Assembly: GCA_963457665.1 (NCBI GenBank)
Contig: OY735203.1
Span: 17,063,994-17,127,993 of the forward strand
DNA from: Thysanoteuthis rhombus
Lineage: Eukaryota > Mollusca > Cephalopoda > Oegopsida > Thysanoteuthidae
Length of the DNA: 64,000 nt
Direction: 5' to 3'
Both the position numbers and the translations under genes were made by a program. A model generated the notes under the pieces. That model was not told the DNA's origin, ran no database searches, and saw only the letters and a program-made list of their open reading frames with translations. Below are positions 35,651-47,332 of the stretch, piece after piece (positions within the stretch are counted from its first letter, which is position 1; every line of letters starts with the position of its first letter).

Positions 35651-35652
35651 TT
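35516..35652 (-). repeat. (TTA)n array, tail of the older R2-type LINE copy
   Basis: About 137 bp of TTA/TCA units, mostly perfect TTA. On the minus strand it reads (AAT)n directly after the LINE 3' UTR. Confidence 0.95.
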
Positions 35653-36870
35653 AGTTTCACACGACTTGCCAGGTAGTTTCCGTGGGAGGTTGAGCTACAG
35701 CAAGTCTCTTCACGCCTCCTCAAGTCTCCAGCCCTCCTCTCCACACTCTCATTGTCCACAGTATTACTTTGGTTTACAGTTTAACATCAGTTGCCTGGTA
35801 TATATCGCTGGAGGCTGAGTGACAGTAAGTCTCTTTGGGTCTTCAGCCCTTATCTCATCTCATTTCTCCCTCACCCATCACAGTAGTGTCATATTTCGTA
35901 CTTCAGCCACCATTTTGGTGTTATCTTCTATCTCCGTCTTTTGCTCCCTCTTGCACTGTTAGGCCACTGCTCACTGCTGGGGTCGTAGATCTTAAATTTC
36001 TAGCACTTTTTTCAGTAATCGTGCAGTTTCTAGCAGTGCTATTGTCTGCACAGTCTATATTCCTCCTGTTGTTGTTGTTGTTGTTGCGGTTGCATTTGTC
36101 CCGTCCCAAATGGTGTTGTGGTCTGCAAAGTCTAAATCCATCCTATTACTCCTGGTTCTTCCTGTTTTCAGTGGTATTGGTACGGTTCCGAGTGCAACCA
36201 CAATTACTGGTTCTACCCCGACTTTTCTGTGCCATATTTTTCCAGTACCCTTGCCAGATCTTGGAAATCCCCGAGCATTTCACTCTCTTTCATATTTACT
36301 CTGCAAATACTGTCTGTCTGCATGGTCGAATCCAAGTCGTCTGCTCAGTTCCCAGGGTATTAGTGTTGCAACTCAGTTGTGTCAGTTTTTATATTCTTTC
36401 TGGTCAGTTGACTACATTCACTGGTTGTGTGGTTAACAGCTTCCACATAGACTGTTTTGATTCTGCCTTGATTTAGTTTATCCCAATTTATTTGTTTAGG
36501 GCTGCCATAATTCTAATTCTCTCTTCTGGTTTCTTTTGAGTAACGATGTCGATGATCCCCCGTCTGTGACATTTTGAATTTCCCGTTTAGTTTTTCTCTC
36601 CCTATTTTTATTTCCTTGTTTACTGTTTTTTTAGTTGTTATTCACTGCACTGCTTCAGGCATTTTACATAATGTCTATTCGCTTGCAAATACTTTTCTAA
36701 TCTTGTTTTGGCCTATTGGACTCTGTCTTGTGAATTGAAGAGACCATTATCGTCTTTTTTCTTCTTTACATACAGTCTATCTGTATCATCTCTGGGGTGT
36801 GAAGCCTTGTGCGTTGCCAAAAGCTTCCTCATTCGCCGTTCCATTGATTGGGGCTCCTCTTTTGTCCAAC
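35653..36870 (-). pseudogene. R2-type LINE, older decayed copy
   Basis: Comparison with the upstream copy shows colinear matches on the minus strand. 36720-36868 corresponds to about 38085-38215 (the HKALHPRDDTDRLYVKR region), 36150-36440 to the endonuclease region, 35985-36060 to the C-terminus, and 35653-35830 to the 3' UTR with its two modules. The frame is destroyed, and the block between the first two matches is shortened. It is 5'-truncated where the neighbour's (TTA)n tail begins, giving a head-to-tail pair. Confidence 0.8.
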
Positions 36871-36879
36871 AGAGAAGTT

Positions 36880-36883
36880 ATTA

Positions 36884-36930
<47 letters not shown>

Positions 36931-36931
36931 T
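36880..36931 (-). repeat. (TTA)n array, tail of the younger R2-type LINE copy
   Basis: Reads (AAT)n on the minus strand directly after the 3' UTR of the upstream LINE. Confidence 0.95.
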
Positions 36932-37173
36932 GGAATCTCACACCAGTTGCCTGGTGGTAACCGCTGGAGTTTGAGTGACAGCAAGTCTCCTCAAGTCTCC
37001 AGCCCTCCTCTCCTAGTACTCATAGGTCGCAGTAATTCTACGATTTACAGTTTCACACCGGTTGCCCAGTGGTTATCGCTGAAGGCTGAGTGACAATAAG
37101 TCTCCTCAGGTCTTCAGCTAACGTCTCCTCTCTCTTCCGCATATCATGACAGAGCTACGATTCATTGCAGTCC
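36932..37173 (-). mobile_element. R2-type LINE 3' UTR with two tandem modules
   Basis: On the minus strand two related modules of about 80 bp follow the stop codon. The first starts GCTGAAGACCTGAGGAGACT and has CTTCAGCGATAACCACTGGG and CAACCGGTGTGAAACTG. The second starts GGCTGGAGACTTGAGGAGAC and has CCAGCGGTTACCACCAGG and CAACTGGTGTGAGA. The same pair occurs at 35653-35830 and, on the plus strand, at 22490-22663, so it is a property of the element. 3' UTR structure is what R2-type RTs recognise, so these may be RT-recognition hairpins; that is inference. Confidence 0.7.
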
Positions 37174-38613
37174 TTATATCTCTAGCACCTTCCTCAGTAT
37201 CCGTGCAGTTCCCAGCAGTGCTGTGGTCTGTACGGTCTCTATCCTCCCCCTAATCCCGATCTCCTCCAGTCTCTCCCTCAGCGTTTTGGGGACAGTTCCT
37301 AGTGCTCCCATTATGACCGGTACTACCCTGGTTTTCATGTTCCACATTTTCTTTAACTCCCTTGCTAGGTCCTGGTATTTTTCCCTTTTTTCACCCTCCT
37401 TCTTTTTTACTCTATGGTCTGCAGGTACAGCAACGTCTTCTATTTGGCAGGCCTTCCTTTTTTTGTCTACTATTACTAAGTCCGGCCTTCTTGCCTGGAT
37501 GAGGTGGTCAGTTTGGATGTCAAAGTCCCACAGTAGTTTGTGGTTGTCATTCTCCAAAACTGCCTCTGGCTTGTGCTGATACCACTTTTCCCCATGGTTG
37601 AATCCCATTTGTTTACTTAGTTCCCAGTGTATGATCGTTGCTACTCTATCGTGTCTATGCTTATACTCCTTCTGGGCGAGTTGGCTACATTCACTAGTTA
37701 TGTGGTTTACTGTCTCATCTCTTTCACCGCACATGCGGCATTTGCTGTTTGTCAGTGTTCTGTCGATTTTTGCTTTTATGTAGTTTGTCCTTATGCTTTT
37801 GTTTTGGGCTGCCATGATGAGCGATTCTGTTTCTCTCTTAAGGTTTCCCTTTCGTAACCACGTCCATGATTTCTCGTCTGCTATATCTTTTATCTGTCTT
37901 TTAAACTCGCCGTACAATTTTTTCCCTTCCCACTTTTCTTTTCTAGTTTGCGGTACTGTTCCATTGTTTTCTACTTTATTGTTTGTTGCACTATCCCTCG
38001 CGCTCTTTATGATTTCTTCACTATTTGTTTGCACATATCTATCTAGGACTACTTTAGCTCTCTGGACACAATCTTCTATGCTGATGAGCCCCCTACCACC
38101 TTCTTTTCTCTTAACGTATAGCCTATCTGTATCATCCCTAGGGTGTAATGCTTTATGCATCGTCATAAGTTTCCTTGTTCGCCTATCCATTGATTGGAGC
38201 TCTTCCTTTGTCCATCCTAGGAATGGTCCTGTATACCTAACTACTGACACAGCCCAGGTGTTCATTCCTTTTATTAGATTTCTGCTATTTAATTTGGTTT
38301 CTAATATTTTCCTTATCCTTCTGAGGTATTCTCTCTTAATTTTCTCCTTCATCTCTTCCCGTTTTATCGTGTCACATTCAAGGACACCTAGGTACTTGTA
38401 TTGGTCTTGTGCAGTCAATGCCCTAATCTTGTTGTTGTCCGGAAGTTCAATTCCCTCAGTCATTGAAAGCCTTCCTTTATGCATCACCATGATTGCGCAT
38501 TTTTCTATCCCAAACTCCATTCCTATGTCCTCACTATATTCCCTCACTTCGTTGAACAGAGTCTCAAGCTCTCCCCTGTTTTTTGCAAACAATTTAATAT
38601 CGTCCATGTACAT
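37174..38613 (-). CDS. R2-type LINE protein, C-terminal 479 codons (RT motif C onward, CCHC, restriction-like endonuclease)
   Basis: An intact 479-codon frame to the natural stop. The catalytic RT box YMDD is at residues 2-5, and codons just upstream read KTLVNHLM, so the copy is 5'-truncated inside the RT. After the thumb region comes a CCHC knuckle C292, C295, H304, C309, and then a restriction-like endonuclease with RRPD (375-378), D393 in QIEDVAVPADH, and the KREKYQDL stretch (409-416). A conserved GALGTVPKTL follows near 436. LINEs with a C-terminal nuclease of this type belong to the R2/R4/CRE group; the clade is not resolved. The first Met is internal to the RT, so this is a truncated frame, not a gene with its own start. 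Absence of stops implies a recent insertion. Confidence 0.88.
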   Translation of the reverse strand: MYMDDIKLFAKNRGELETLFNEVREYSEDIGMEFGIEKCAIMVMHKGRLSMTEGIELPDNNKIRALTAQDQYKYLGVLECDTIKREEMKEKIKREYLRRIRKILETKLNSRNLIKGMNTWAVSVVRYTGPFLGWTKEELQSMDRRTRKLMTMHKALHPRDDTDRLYVKRKEGGRGLISIEDCVQRAKVVLDRYVQTNSEEIIKSARDSATNNKVENNGTVPQTRKEKWEGKKLYGEFKRQIKDIADEKSWTWLRKGNLKRETESLIMAAQNKSIRTNYIKAKIDRTLTNSKCRMCGERDETVNHITSECSQLAQKEYKHRHDRVATIIHWELSKQMGFNHGEKWYQHKPEAVLENDNHKLLWDFDIQTDHLIQARRPDLVIVDKKRKACQIEDVAVPADHRVKKKEGEKREKYQDLARELKKMWNMKTRVVPVIMGALGTVPKTLRERLEEIGIRGRIETVQTTALLGTARILRKVLEI

Positions 38614-38645
38614 TAAGTGGTTGACTAAAGTTTTCTTTTTTCTTT
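38614..38645 (-). other. 5'-truncation edge of the R2-type LINE
   Basis: The LINE frame continues upstream of the first Met for about ten codons (KTLVNHL), after which similarity ends. No duplication of target DNA was recognised. Confidence 0.5.
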
Positions 38646-39751
38646 ATCTATTATAGTTACACCCGTTGTACCGGGCTGGTTGGTGCCAGTCCTAATATAT
38701 CTCATGTCAATGATATTCTAAACGTGTTTCTAGTTCGTGTGCTGACTAATTTGCCTCTGTCAGCGGAGTTCGAAGAGATAGGTATTCATTCACATCTGTC
38801 TCCTCGGCTGTCTCGTTTATAAATTACCCAATGAATAGAGATCAAATATAAGGGTAGAGGATCTTCTCCCCTTCATCGTGCCAATGTATTCGTACTAAAT
38901 AATATCCCTTGGCGTTCTCAATGAATTCCTATTTTTCTCGTCTTTAGAAAAGAAATGTGTTTCAGTGGTCATGTCCCGACGCTGTGGCCGTGGTTTGAGT
39001 TGTAGTCATTTTAAGACAATAGCAACCAGAACAGCTACCCAAAACTGTACTTGAAGCTGTCATAATAGTTTGTTTCAGTTTCAAACCTGCCGGCTATGTA
39101 CATGTGTATGTATCACGCATACAGGCCGCTTCTAGTGTCGGTCATTCAATCTCTATGCCTCTTATTTGCTTAGTATTTTCAGAGGCCCTCAATAAACTTC
39201 AGTAAAATATTGTTGAAAGGTAGGCAATTGGCTACAATGAAAGCTATTGCAGTTACCTCCTTCGCATCGTTTTTATTTGAGAACTGACTTTCATTCAGTT
39301 ACCAGTGGCAGTAGGATTGGCAGGAATATGCACTCTTGAGAGATTTTATTCTAAGGCCAAACTGAACCCAGTTGTTGAGTTGCCATTGTATCACCGTCTC
39401 CAGTTTTTCAGATATATCGTCTTCCTTTGAGCTAGTTTTAGTCCTCATTGATAATTTATGTTGACACCTTTTCAAGGATTTCAGGCAAGGGCAATTTTGC
39501 CGTATTCCTTAATTTTATCTTTTTTGCTCTTGTAAACATCTTTTAATACTTCATTTCATTTCATTTCGGTCTCGATTTCTGATTCTAACTTCAAGTATCC
39601 TAAGCGCAGTTATATATCTAGTTTTTTTTTCTCATCTGCTATCTATTGTGTTGGCTTCACAAATTTGTTGTGTTCACAAATTTTCTCTAAATTTGGCTTC
39701 TGTTTTCTGTTGTGTGTATGTAAATCTTCTCTCTCAATTTCTTGCCTTGAC
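38646..39751. other. Intergenic sequence, nothing recognised
   Basis: No supported feature. Confidence 0.4.
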
Positions 39752-40126
39752 TTCAGTCGTCTATGGAGCTGAAACATGGAGCCTAACTAAAAGAATAACC
39801 AAACTGAGAACCATGCAACGCGCACATGGAAGGATCATGCTCCAAATAACAGAGAGATCATAAGACATTACGATGTATTACTGAATAACAAAGGTCGGAG
39901 ATGCAATAGAAACCATTAGAGAACTCAAATGTCCATGGGCTGGTCATATCATACAGTTTTAAGAAAACTGCTAGACATAACGACCATACACAAAATTGTG
40001 ACCGACAGGAAGTAAGATGACGTGATGCAGAGGAAAAATATTGAAAGTACTTGCCCCACAACGCCTCCTCTACAGAGGTCAGGCAAATCTTAAGGAGGGT
40101 TTACGTTCAACAACAGACAATCAAAA

Positions 40127-40127
<1 letters not shown>
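39752..40127 (+). pseudogene. RTE-type LINE 3' end, decayed copy
   Basis: The copy begins at a VYGAETWSLTKR stretch with KLRTMQRAHGRIML, matching 27397-27480. It continues through degraded matches (GGGCTGGTCATATCATACAG; CAACGCCTCCTCTACAGAGG) to GGGTTTACGTTCAACAACAG and a GAT tail. Frames shift after about 37 codons. A deletion around 39860-39900 shortens it relative to the better copy. It is 5'-truncated within the RT C-terminal region. Confidence 0.8.

Positions 40128-40172
<45 letters not shown>
40128..40172 (+). repeat. (GAT)n tail of an RTE LINE
   Basis: Trinucleotide array directly after the LINE 3' end. Confidence 0.93.
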
Positions 40173-40174
<2 letters not shown>

Positions 40175-40406
40175 ATGCAATCATTTGTTCTCTGCATAGA
40201 TAAATATCAGTTCTACAAACGGGTTATTCGGGTAACTAATCTGAGAAACGAAGTATCAGCAAGTACATTTGGCTATGTATTCTCATGTTAGTTTTTGTTA
40301 CACATACTCACGTCGGCTCCAATATAGTGTGGGTTTTCTTCATATATTTCGGGCTTTTTGGGCATTACTTTTGATAAGAAGGGCAAAAAACAGATTATAA
40401 ATAGAA

Positions 40407-40408
<2 letters not shown>

Positions 40409-40463
<55 letters not shown>

Positions 40464-40472
40464 CATCATCAT
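40409..40472. repeat. (TTA)n microsatellite
   Basis: TTA array ending in TCATCATCATC. No LINE 3' UTR module was recognised next to it. Confidence 0.95.
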
Positions 40473-40947
40473 GAATGATGTTGAGTTTAGTTTATATCAT
40501 ATATAAATACTCAGAACCACTCAGGAATGCTCATGTATATTCTAAGAAACACATGCACTCAAACGGCAACCCCGACACTGTGGTGTATATTTCAGTGTAA
40601 TCGCATTTCCCAAGTCATGTTGTTTGAAATCAATATGCAATAGAAATCCCTATGGAAGAGCATATGCCTGCTGGCAATGACTCCCGATGGAAGAACCCAA
40701 TAGCCGTAGGATTGTTTTTGTGTCTAGAGCACTTGAGTCACCGCCGGGGTTTATGTTGTTTTATCTTTTTGCCCATAAGGGAATATTTGGGAATCTTTCC
40801 TGGCAGGAAAGAAGAAAAAAGCCATTCCAACGTTCACGAACCATTGATATATGAACACAGCAATATATTAAGAATAATAGTATATTAACAAATCGTTTTT
40901 TTTCTCATAGTGAATCGTTTACAATATTAAGAATAATTCGATAATAA
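40473..40947. other. Intergenic sequence, nothing recognised
   Basis: No supported feature. Confidence 0.4.
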
Positions 40948-41065
40948 GCTCTTGGCTAAATCACGATGGATATATCGGTTCTTGTGTAATCATCCAACTT
41001 AAGCAACGTCAAGCCTGGTTAGTACTCGGTTGGTTGACAACTTGGGAATACCAGCCACTGTAAGC
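40948..41065 (+). repeat. 5S-rRNA-derived sequence, best-preserved copy
   Basis: About 118 nt aligns end to end with animal 5S rRNA. The blocks ACTTAAGCAACGTCAAGCC, TGGTTAGTACTCGGTTGG, TTGACAACTTGGGAATACC and AGCCACTGTAAGC match the A-box/IE/C-box order of the type I Pol III promoter. The 5' part, GCTCTTGGCTAAATCACG, corresponds to GTCTACGGCCATACCACG. Substitutions are spread over both sides of helices, so a functional 5S gene is unlikely. No T-run terminator follows closely, and it is not part of a 5S tandem array. Confidence 0.75.
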
Positions 41066-43959
41066 AAGAATCGGTAAAGTGAAGGACATCACTTTGGATG
41101 CTTGTTGCCTCTAAATCAGTTTTATATATGGCAAGTTAAGAAAAGCAAAATTTGAAATATAGGAAACCCAGGAAGGGCCAGTTGATGCTGTATACAGCAG
41201 TTGATTTTATATATCTGTATACTTTTACAAGAAAAGAAAAAAAAGAAGGTTAATGGGTAGTATCTAATTAATATTTATTAATTTTCCAAATCTGTTAGTA
41301 TCGCTCTCTGTAATTCATGGACACTTACACTTACCTAATTTCCAATCGACCTTGTACAGTTTTAGTATTAAAACTTGCTAAGAGATTTAAGGCCCTAAAA
41401 ATTGCAAGATTCAAGTTTAAGTAAAACCTCGTTCCCCTGGTACCAGAATCAAGTACATGAGATTAAAACCTGAAACTTTCCTTACGTACACTGGGTTGAA
41501 ATGCATTTGGTATTAAAATACATTAAAACGTCGCTATAACAAACCACGATATATCTCATTTCAGCGTTGAATAACTTTGGAATCCATCTGAAATGACTTC
41601 TAACTTACTGGACCGAATCCAATTATTGCAGCAAACACGTGGAAGCTGGCTTTGGTGTTTCAGGATGTGACATTGAGCAGTGAATCTTCTTACATATGAA
41701 CTGGAGCAGTTCGCTGAAGATGAAAAGCTCCAGTATTTTCAAACCAACCAAGCCGACGAGACTGTTCGTGATTTACCAAATGATGTTAGTTTAATACGGA
41801 TATTCATCGAACTACTAAACTCCTCATTCTCAGACCGAGTGATAACCATCGTTTGTAAAGAACTCTCAGCTATAGCAAGGCCCTATATTATTTGTTATAG
41901 CAAAAGATTTACTATACAGCCATTATGTTATTCTTATATTCATATCAGTTGATAATAGTTATTATATGGGTTTAAAAACTATCAAATCCGCTCAAAACTT
42001 CCAAACCATTCTCAGTTTCTTTCTAATTTCAACGAATGGTAATGTTTGATTACACAAATGTGAAATATTTTAGATAAACACAGCCTGCAAAAGCTCAAAA
42101 AGTCGTATAAAGGCCCCACATATCTACACAACATATCGGTCATTTATTAGCCGAATAACGATGTTTGAAGCCATCAATTTGTTTTTATGAGACACTCAGA
42201 AGGTCCAACGTAAATGAATGCGCCTGGAAAAGACCTTACAGCAATACTTTAGCGCGTAGGATGTATTTGTGTTTCAGGTTGGAATATAAGCATCATGTTT
42301 ATATGGTATAAGTAAGTAATGACACCCATTTAAAAGTGTACTGATATCTAAAAGACAAAACTTCATCTCTTTATCTTCATACCGCACTGTACGTCGCAGA
42401 ATTACAGGTGGGATATTAGTTTTACTCCTAGTTTCATTTTTTCCATTAGTATCATCATTATCATAAACAAAAAATAGAAATTGACCACTTAAAAGGACAT
42501 CACGATTATTTCTTGGGAGAAATCTGGTTATGATATCATTGCAAAAAGATATTACGATTATCAAGAAAAGGAATTAATGATTCCTTTAGCCTGTCATGTA
42601 GCCATTATCATTCCGATTAAAAATTTTCATTGTATAGTATTCAGTATTAGTGATTATTATTCATTGCATGATTAAGTGCATTGAGAATGAAGGAAAATAT
42701 GTCGGAAAATAAATATTTGTTGTGCCTGAATAAATATTTTTCACTATCAGATTGTGGATTGATGTGCATACTTTTGATATTCCGTGTAAATTGACTAAAT
42801 GAGACGAGAGTACACATATATTGCTTATTAATGTAAAATCAACCAGGTGGTATCATGAAACCCATTGACTTAATTACAAACTCATGATTTATTTGTTTTA
42901 TAACATTGAATATACGCGTCAAGCACAGAGCAACAGAACAATGGCATTCGTCCCAGCCTCGAATCGTCCAGAGAACCCTTTTAGCCCTTTCACATTGCTC
43001 TAACATAGATATTTAAATAAATCTGGGTGAATTCCATCAAAGGAGGGTTCAATTTTAAATGAAATTATTCAGTGGAACCTGACCCTTACTTTCAGTCTAC
43101 ATGATATTTAGAAAAAAATTCTGAATGAGAATGTCTGGAAGAATGTGCAATGTGCTATGAAAGTAGTGTATACATTTAGGGACGGTTCCAGATATTTTAT
43201 ACTGTCAAACCCCCTCCCTGCATCGTGTTTATATGCACCCAACACAATATTTCCAATATCTCTTTCTGTCTATTCTACCAAGGTATGCCTCGGGGATATT
43301 TCAATTATTTTCACTTTATTTTTGGTGAGAGGTTTTATTTATTCACATTTATAGGACAAATCAAAGAGGTATCCCCAATATAACGCAAGGAAGACATTCA
43401 AAATATCTAATTGACATTGTACTGGTAAAAAAATATCTGACAACGGAAAATTTTCATTATTTTGTTGTGACTCTTGAAACATCCTCAATTAGATTCCAGA
43501 AAAAAGCCCCTCGGTTTGGTAAATACTCAGCAAATTTTTAAAAAGGGATCAAAGCATATGACACCCCTGACTGCCGCTACATCTGTTATTATCTCTCTAA
43601 CAAGCACTAATGTTTCTAACTCACTCTATGATCTCCCCGTCCGTTACAGCATTTTAGACAAAAATCTGTAGCTACGATTTGCAACCTTTACGTGTTCCGT
43701 CGTTTATTGGTATTTGCCCCTCGAACGAATGCCAATGGTGCGTTTGTGAAATGTTCCTGCCGCTTATTCATTATCAAGTTTCCAAGAAAGAACGTGTGGA
43801 ACTTTTGCACACACCTAATGTACCAAACTGAATATGATTGGTAGTAAGGAAACCATCGCCAGAAGTTAATATCTATCAACAATAACCCTCAATAGACTTC
43901 ACAAAATCTGGATGAGGGAAGATAAAATAAAAATCGAATTAAGAATAAATTCATGTGAA
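41066..43959. other. Long intergenic stretch without supported genes
   Basis: Open stretches at 41680-41952 (plus) and 42274-42564 (minus) carry no recognised domain; their length is unremarkable for this composition. Confidence 0.4.
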
Positions 43960-44275
43960 AACCTTGCAAAACCTGCACCATGATATAACTGCAGCAAAAG
44001 ATAAAGAAGAGAAGTTTGACGCTCCCATTAGAAAACAGCTGCAACGCATCCTAGGAATTCACTGCCCTACAAAGATATCAAATAAGTCGTACTGTAAGGA
44101 GGCAAATGAGTAACCGATATCTGCCACCATCAAAGAATCAAGATTTTCGGACATATTCCAAGAAGTGATCCCTCTATACAAGAAAAATGTGGCGATGAGA
44201 TTCTATTCCATGAAAAAAGTATCAGGCATTCAGGGGAAACCTAGTCGGTACTAAACCAAGACCTGAACATGTATT
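43960..44275 (+). pseudogene. LINE-type remnant, post-RT C-terminal region
   Basis: The frame reads PIRKQLQRILGIHCPTKISN, then KSYCKEANE, a stop, and PISATIKESRFSDIF, followed in another frame by weaker matches. The block RRILGIHWPQKISN, then PISATIKESRW with FGHILR, is familiar from the region after the RT domain in invertebrate LINE proteins. Several stops interrupt it. The clade differs from the RTE copies in this window and is not resolved. No tail is visible. Confidence 0.5.
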
Positions 44276-47207
44276 ACAAAAAAACCTTGTTTAACTTCAG
44301 GATCATAACTACGATCAGCGTCTGAAAATAAACGAAACTGATTACATAGAAATATTTCAAATACTAGCAAAGGACCGATGCAACTTGAAAAAGAACTAGT
44401 AGAAGCAATCACAAAATGGGGGGGGGGTGTCTTCTATCGATGATGGAGCAAATAAATAATATCCATTACTTCTAAATATCTTATATTTTCGAAAAAGGTC
44501 AGATCGAAGGAATACAACACAAACTGTTTAATGTGTGGGACTAGTGGACTAACTTTAAAAACTGCCAACTCATATTATACCTAAGGGAAATACAAATCCA
44601 AGTCGAAACATGTCAAATACACTGGTAGACAGAATCACGAGAGCTAGAGGGGCATTGTGTCCAGTCTATGACGAAGCAAAACAACAATAACTGACTACAT
44701 ATATATCAACTAATTTTACCTTAGTCTAGTACATATTCGAATACTCATAAGAAATATATCATATAAAATTGTGTCATACTAATCTTCTGTGCGGGATAGC
44801 AACACTTTATTCTGCCTTTAATCTGAGTTAAAACACTGGCCGGTTGGAAATTGTATTATTATCACCTTGTACTATGGCAAGCCCTACACAAGTTACTTAA
44901 TGCACTTTGCTTAGTTTTGTTGAAAGCTACTGCTGTGATGGCATAATACATTATCTTTGAGAAATGTTATGCCGTATGAGGAATACGACTTTTGTTAAAC
45001 TGCTATCAATTGCATTTACTAAATCCAGTTTGAAAATTAATTCCTAAAATCGTTCTGACTAAAAAAAAGTATTCTATTATGGAACATTAACGGAAGCAGA
45101 AAATTAATTCATAGTTGTAATTTCTTGAACTATTCAGCAAAATTCGACCATAATTCAGTTTTGTTAAATAAAATGACAGAATACTTATACTCATGCTGAA
45201 GTTAGGAATCAGGAGGGTACAGACAGTGCACAATATGTCTGAAACGTTTGAAAAAATCATTTAACATTCTTCAGAAGTGCTCAAAATGTTGATCAAGATA
45301 ATATTCAAAGATTCAACATTGGAAGTACTAAGAATCAGAAACCTTTGGTCAAATTTGTATCCATTGTATAAGTATGTTTTGATGAACTTTTGAGAAAATA
45401 ACGAATCCTTTTTGCACATACTGTAACTCCAAGAGAAAAAAAAAACAGAGGAAATACTGTATCCAAGCCAGTGTGAAGATCTAGCATTTTTTTCTCAAAA
45501 CCATGTATAAAACGTACGATGCCCACGATGTTCAACTCTCAACAAGATTACAACACACAAGAGAACATAACCTAACGACTGCATTCGATTATTCCGATTG
45601 CGATGGTTCCCATATCCCTTGACGAAAAGTTGTTTTTTTTTTCTCTAGAAGTGAGCTTTTAACGTTCTTTCCGAAAGTAAATAACTTTTTGAAGTTTTTG
45701 GCTCCTTTTCAAGATGAGCATTAGCAAAGCCAGCTGCTAGCATTTGCTGCTTAAAATTACATTGAAAGTGTTTGGCCTTAAAACAGAGATAAAATATTGA
45801 AGCAGAGTAGTGGTTTCGAGAAAGGCAATCGATATTCGATGAGCGAGGACGACTCTGCAAGGACTAGTTTTTACTTTTTCCTTTATTCCATTTTGTTTTG
45901 GTGAAAAACTTGAGTTCCTAAAACTTTCGAGCATGAAACTTGAACCACATATATACATATAGAAGCCATCGCTTGAATGTTGAGCTACAAGACAAGAGAG
46001 TATCTGAAAATGTTATTTCGAATATAATTATTTTTTTAAATATATTTTCGGTAAGTTAATGTTCAGTTTACATATATCTTACCATGATGGAGTTATTTAT
46101 ATTTTTAACATTCGAGTATACCCCTACTGTGATCACTACATTACAAATTGCTAATTTAAATTTTGAAGACATTATCATTGTTTTTCTTCCTAATTTGAGT
46201 GTGGGTATCTAAACTATATTGCTATCGAATCAATTGTAGTCACCTAGATAGAGTGCAGATTTGCATTCAGCTGGTGGTTATATTCTATCAGTGACAATAC
46301 TTGGAAAAGAATGGACAAATCATAATCAATATATCTCTATGAATTTGGTAGTCTGTAACAATGCTTGTGTATACATAAGTTTGAAACATAAGTGAATAGA
46401 TATTTACATTATTTTATATTCGGTTTAGAACATCCAATCGACGCTGAACCCAGTCGGACACTGTTCCAATCGCACCAAACACACATCTTTGGTGAGAGTG
46501 AAAAAAGTCCTGGCCACAATCTTGATGTTTTATCAGCAGTACCAAATAGTAAATAGATTTCTTTAAATAAAAAAAACGTATTCAGCAAATGTAATTTTGT
46601 GAAATTTTCTAAATGATTTTTCAGATTATTAATCACTCTGCAGATTTTTACACGCATTAATTAGTCTCAAACATCTAGAAAAAATCCGAACTAAAGGAGT
46701 TCTGATTCATTGCTTTGAGAAATTAATTCAAAAGCTTCAGATTCAGAACGGGGTTGTTTTCACTTTGTATTTACGATGCTAAACAGGACAGTTAATTCCA
46801 ATCTATCATATGGAAGTACACCATCAAAATATTCTTTTTTTTCCATTTTTTCCCCTTTCAGCGACTCCCTACTAAAAACAATGGCCAATCCTCTCTTTTG
46901 TGAATACAAACATTCTAGCCAGGGCGAAATTTGACAATGGATGCAGTTACACAAAAGGAATTCTTTTTTTCCAAAATGAAAAATTAATTGAATTTTTACT
47001 ACACATGAAAATGACCAAAAGTGATGGGGCTTCATTGTTAGTCCCCTTCACGAAACCTAAAATCCTAAACCTATCTTTAACCCCTAATTCAGATGAACTT
47101 GACAAAACCAGGATATCTATTCACATTGATAATGACAATTTTAGCATGGTGGGTAGCAGCAAATAAGCCCCAAAATATATAGCAGTACATAACTTATTCT
47201 ACCCATC
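44276..47207. other. Long intergenic stretch without supported genes
   Basis: Includes a G8-type run at 44420. A GAIGTVSDWVQRRL stretch on the minus strand near 46440-46490 recalls the GALGTV motif of R2-type LINE proteins, but it stands alone. Nothing else was recognised. Confidence 0.35.
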
Positions 47208-47332
47208 TATATCTCCGTCTATCGATCCATCTAACAATCCATCTATCAATTTATCTATCTATCTGCTTGTCTATCTATGTACCTATCTCTCCATCTATCT
47301 ATCTATCGGTCTATCCATCTACGTATCTGCCC
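47208..47332. repeat. Degenerate (TCTA)n microsatellite
   Basis: CTAT/CCAT-type tetranucleotide repeats over about 125 bp with many variants. Confidence 0.88.

Noticed and set aside
35835..36476. 213-codon plus-strand frame
   Set aside because: It lies antisense to the decayed R2-type LINE copy; hydrophobic composition reflects the T-rich strand and not a membrane protein.
37793..38656. 287-codon plus-strand frame
   Set aside because: Antisense shadow of the R2-type LINE protein on the minus strand, which carries all recognisable motifs.
46409..46500. GAIGTVSDWVQRRL on the minus strand, considered as an R2-type LINE remnant
   Set aside because: Only one short motif matches; no flanking endonuclease or 3' UTR module was found.
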